A DNA stretch of 44,836 nucleotides. Origin: Deltaproteobacteria bacterium. Lineage in GTDB: Bacteria > Desulfobacterota > Desulfarculia > Adiutricales > Adiutricaceae. The DNA lies in the NCBI GenBank assembly GCA_031278635.1, contig JAITKA010000001.1:1-44836 (forward strand), in the 5' to 3' direction. The position numbers and the translations under genes were made by a program. The notes beneath the pieces were generated by a model. The model made no database searches. It had not been told where the DNA came from and worked only from the letters and a program-made list of their open reading frames with translations. Of this stretch, positions 43,228-44,836 are shown in pieces. The number at the start of each line of letters is the position of its first letter. The first letter of the stretch is position 1.

Positions 43228-43842
43228 TTGCCCAATTTCGAGTACCACGTCGCCGCGGCCGGCCTGGCCTCGGCCATCGGTGTCGCCTTCGGCGGGGCCG
43301 CCTTCGGCTGGGACGCCACCGCCTCCTCCCTGGGCTTCCTGGCCGGGCTCTCCGGGGGCATGATCCCCGACCTCGACCACGACGAGTCCAAACCCCTGCG
43401 CCTGGCCGGGGCCCTGGGCGGCCTTGGCTTCTCGGCCGCCGTGGTCGGCTACGTGACCTCCCCTGGCACCTTCTTCAACCGCCCCTGGCCCGTCGGCTCG
43501 GCCGTCCTGGCCGCCGTGGGCTCCTACTTCCTCTTCAACACCATCATCGTGGAGATATTCAAACGCCGCACCAAACACCGGGGCCTCTTCCACTCCCTGG
43601 CCGTGCCCTTCCTCTACGGCGGCCTCTGGGCGGTCATGGTCGCCTCCGCCGGCGGCCAGACGGTCATGGCCGTCTGGCTCATGGCCATCCTGGGCGTCCT
43701 GACCCATCTCGTCCTGGACTCGGCCAAAAGCATGAGCTTTAACCCCCTCAAGGTCGCCACCGCCGACATCGGGGCCTCGACCAGGCTCTGGGTCCTCACG
43801 GCCCTGGTCAACTTCCTGGCCTTTACCAGACTTACCCTGTGA
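43228..43842 (+). CDS. YdjM/DUF457 membrane-bound metal-dependent hydrolase family protein
   Basis: A 204-aa inner-membrane protein with about five to six hydrophobic helices. The conserved metal-site signature is spread over the protein: N-terminal His7, MIPDLDHDES (45-54), TKHRGLFHSL (115-124) and LTHLVLDS (158-165). This matches the YdjM family, whose biochemical role is not established. Start is TTG 43228 with AAGGAGAG 9 nt upstream. The last ~30 codons (from about 43750) and the following 3' flank are repeated three times downstream, so the gene's end is the founder of a tandem array. Confidence 0.85.
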   Translation: MPNFEYHVAAAGLASAIGVAFGGAAFGWDATASSLGFLAGLSGGMIPDLDHDESKPLRLAGALGGLGFSAAVVGYVTSPGTFFNRPWPVGSAVLAAVGSYFLFNTIIVEIFKRRTKHRGLFHSLAVPFLYGGLWAVMVASAGGQTVMAVWLMAILGVLTHLVLDSAKSMSFNPLKVATADIGASTRLWVLTALVNFLAFTRLTL

Positions 43843-44836
43843 CCCAGGCACCCCAAAAATACTTTTTTACCAGCCATCCCGCACCTCTACCGGCAAACCC
43901 CCACGGCTCTTGGCCGCCACCGGGCCTTTTCTTTTGCGGGGGATATTAGGTGGATATTCCCGGCAAAGTAGGTAAAAAACCGGTTTGTATAATGGATAGT
44001 CTTGATAAAGTTTGTAACGTAGTTATAATTTTTGGCCAAAGCCAAGTTTTATCAGATTAAACAAGGGAATACGAATAGGTCGCGCCCACCGAGATCGGGG
44101 CCGCGACCAGGCTCCGGGTCCTTACGGCCCTAGCCCTGGCAACTAAAATAATTTATTTACCAGCCATCCCGCACCTCTACCGGCAAGCCGCTAGGGCTCT
44201 TGCCCGCCACCGGGCCTTTTCTTTTGTGTGGGATATTAGGTAGATATTCCCTGCAAAGAAGGTAAAAAACCGGTTTGTGTAGGGGGATAGTCTTGTCAAA
44301 GTTTGTATCGTAGTTATAATTTTTGGCCAAAGCCAAGTTTTATCAGATTTAATTAGTGAAAACAAAAAGGTAGCGACCGCCGACTTCGGGGCTCCGACAA
44401 GGCCCTGGGTCCTCACGGCCCTGGTCCCCAGAATAATTTATTTACCAGCCATCCCGCGCTTCTATCGGCAAGCCGCCAGGGATCTTGGCCGCCACCGGGC
44501 CTTTTCTTTTATGGGGGTTATTAGGTGGATATTCCCGGCAAAGAATTTAAAAAAACCAGTTTATATAAGGGATAATCTTGCTAAAATTTGTATCGTAGCT
44601 ATAATTATAAGCCAAAGCCAAGTTATATCAGATTTAATAAGGGAAAACGAAAAGGCCTCGCCCGCCGGCATCGGGGCCCAACCAAGCCCTGGGTCCTCAC
44701 GGCCCTGGTCAACTTCTTGGCCTTTACCAGGCTTACCCCGTGACCTTGGCCCTGGCATCTAAAATAAATTATTTACCAGCCATCCCGCGCCTCTACCGGC
44801 AAGCCGCCACGGATCTTGGCCGCCACCGGGCCTTTT
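43750..44836. repeat. ~290-bp tandem array made from the DUF457 gene tail
   Basis: Anchored on the ATCGGGG of the gene tail, copies lie at 43768, 44094, 44385 (TTCGGGG) and 44670 (spacings 326, 291, 285). Anchored on ACCAGCCATCCCGC, copies lie at 43869, 44159, 44444 and 44775. Each unit contains the remnant of the coding tail, then CCGCCACCGGGCCTTTTCTTTT, GGATATTAGGTGGATATTCC, and a TATAAT with a TTG-type -35 16 bp upstream (TTGATA 44002/TATAAT 44024 in the first unit). The last full unit keeps the longest tail, including CTTGGCCTTTACCAGGCTTA. The window ends inside the array. Confidence 0.92.

Noticed and set aside
44511-44762. 83-aa frame in the tail array
   Set aside because: It spans repeat remnants and is not conserved in the other units. 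The similarity to the DUF457 gene tail is in a different frame.

Overview
The window reads as a chromosomal segment of an anaerobic Gram-negative bacterium. Lipid A/LPS core genes, a type IV pilus operon with an outer-membrane secretin, an Nfn-type transhydrogenase and an Rnf-like ferredoxin module point to a member of the Desulfobacterota (former Deltaproteobacteria). That placement is inferred from gene content and not proven. Genes are GC-rich, whereas many spacers are AT-rich and unusually long. By my coordinates only about 70% of the window codes for protein or stable RNA, and several spacers hold tandem repeats in different stages of decay.

Layout. Positions 1-1480 hold a degenerate tandem array with a period near 230 bp, followed by a small XRE-type regulator. 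Positions 2565-8777 are pilM-pilN-pilO-pilP-pilQ, with an extra PilP-like gene between pilP and pilQ. A tRNA-Val(GAC) and infC (ATT start) follow. Positions 10483-18542 are all on the minus strand: rpmI, rplT, pheS, then kdtA, lpxK, a waaF-HAD fusion, waaC and a FmdB-like zinc-ribbon protein. Flipping this block would restore the classical infC-rpmI-rplT-pheS order; pheT is absent. After an AT-rich spacer with a 153-bp tandem duplication come a second XRE regulator, a hotdog thioesterase and an ApgM-family mutase. Positions 23210-26914 are a minus-strand operon: MFS transporter, RnfC-like protein, RnfD/RnfB-like fusion. Positions 28302-30574 are nfnA-nfnB behind a consensus promoter and a 200-nt leader. 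A third XRE regulator and a spacer with 61-bp repeats follow.

Positions 32583-37656 encode an HPt/STAS-like signalling protein and three genes covering all four steps from UDP-GlcNAc to UDP-2,3-diacetamido-glucuronate; the dehydrogenase and acetyltransferase are fused. Then come transketolase, endonuclease III, a secreted SUMF1-like protein, a YjbQ-family protein, a ManA-like isomerase with altered zinc ligands, and a membrane YdjM/DUF457 protein. The 3' tail of this last gene, with its downstream flank, is repeated three more times to the end of the window, each unit carrying a promoter-like element.

Functionally, the LPS core/lipid A genes and the diacetamido-uronate genes serve the cell envelope, the pil genes build the inner-membrane platform and outer-membrane pore of a type IV pilus, and Nfn plus the Rnf-like module deal with ferredoxin/NAD(P)H electrons. 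The most unusual items are the compact Rnf-like module that appears to lack flavin and NADH sites, the tail-duplication array, the ~230-bp satellite-like array, and the tandem pilP paralogue.
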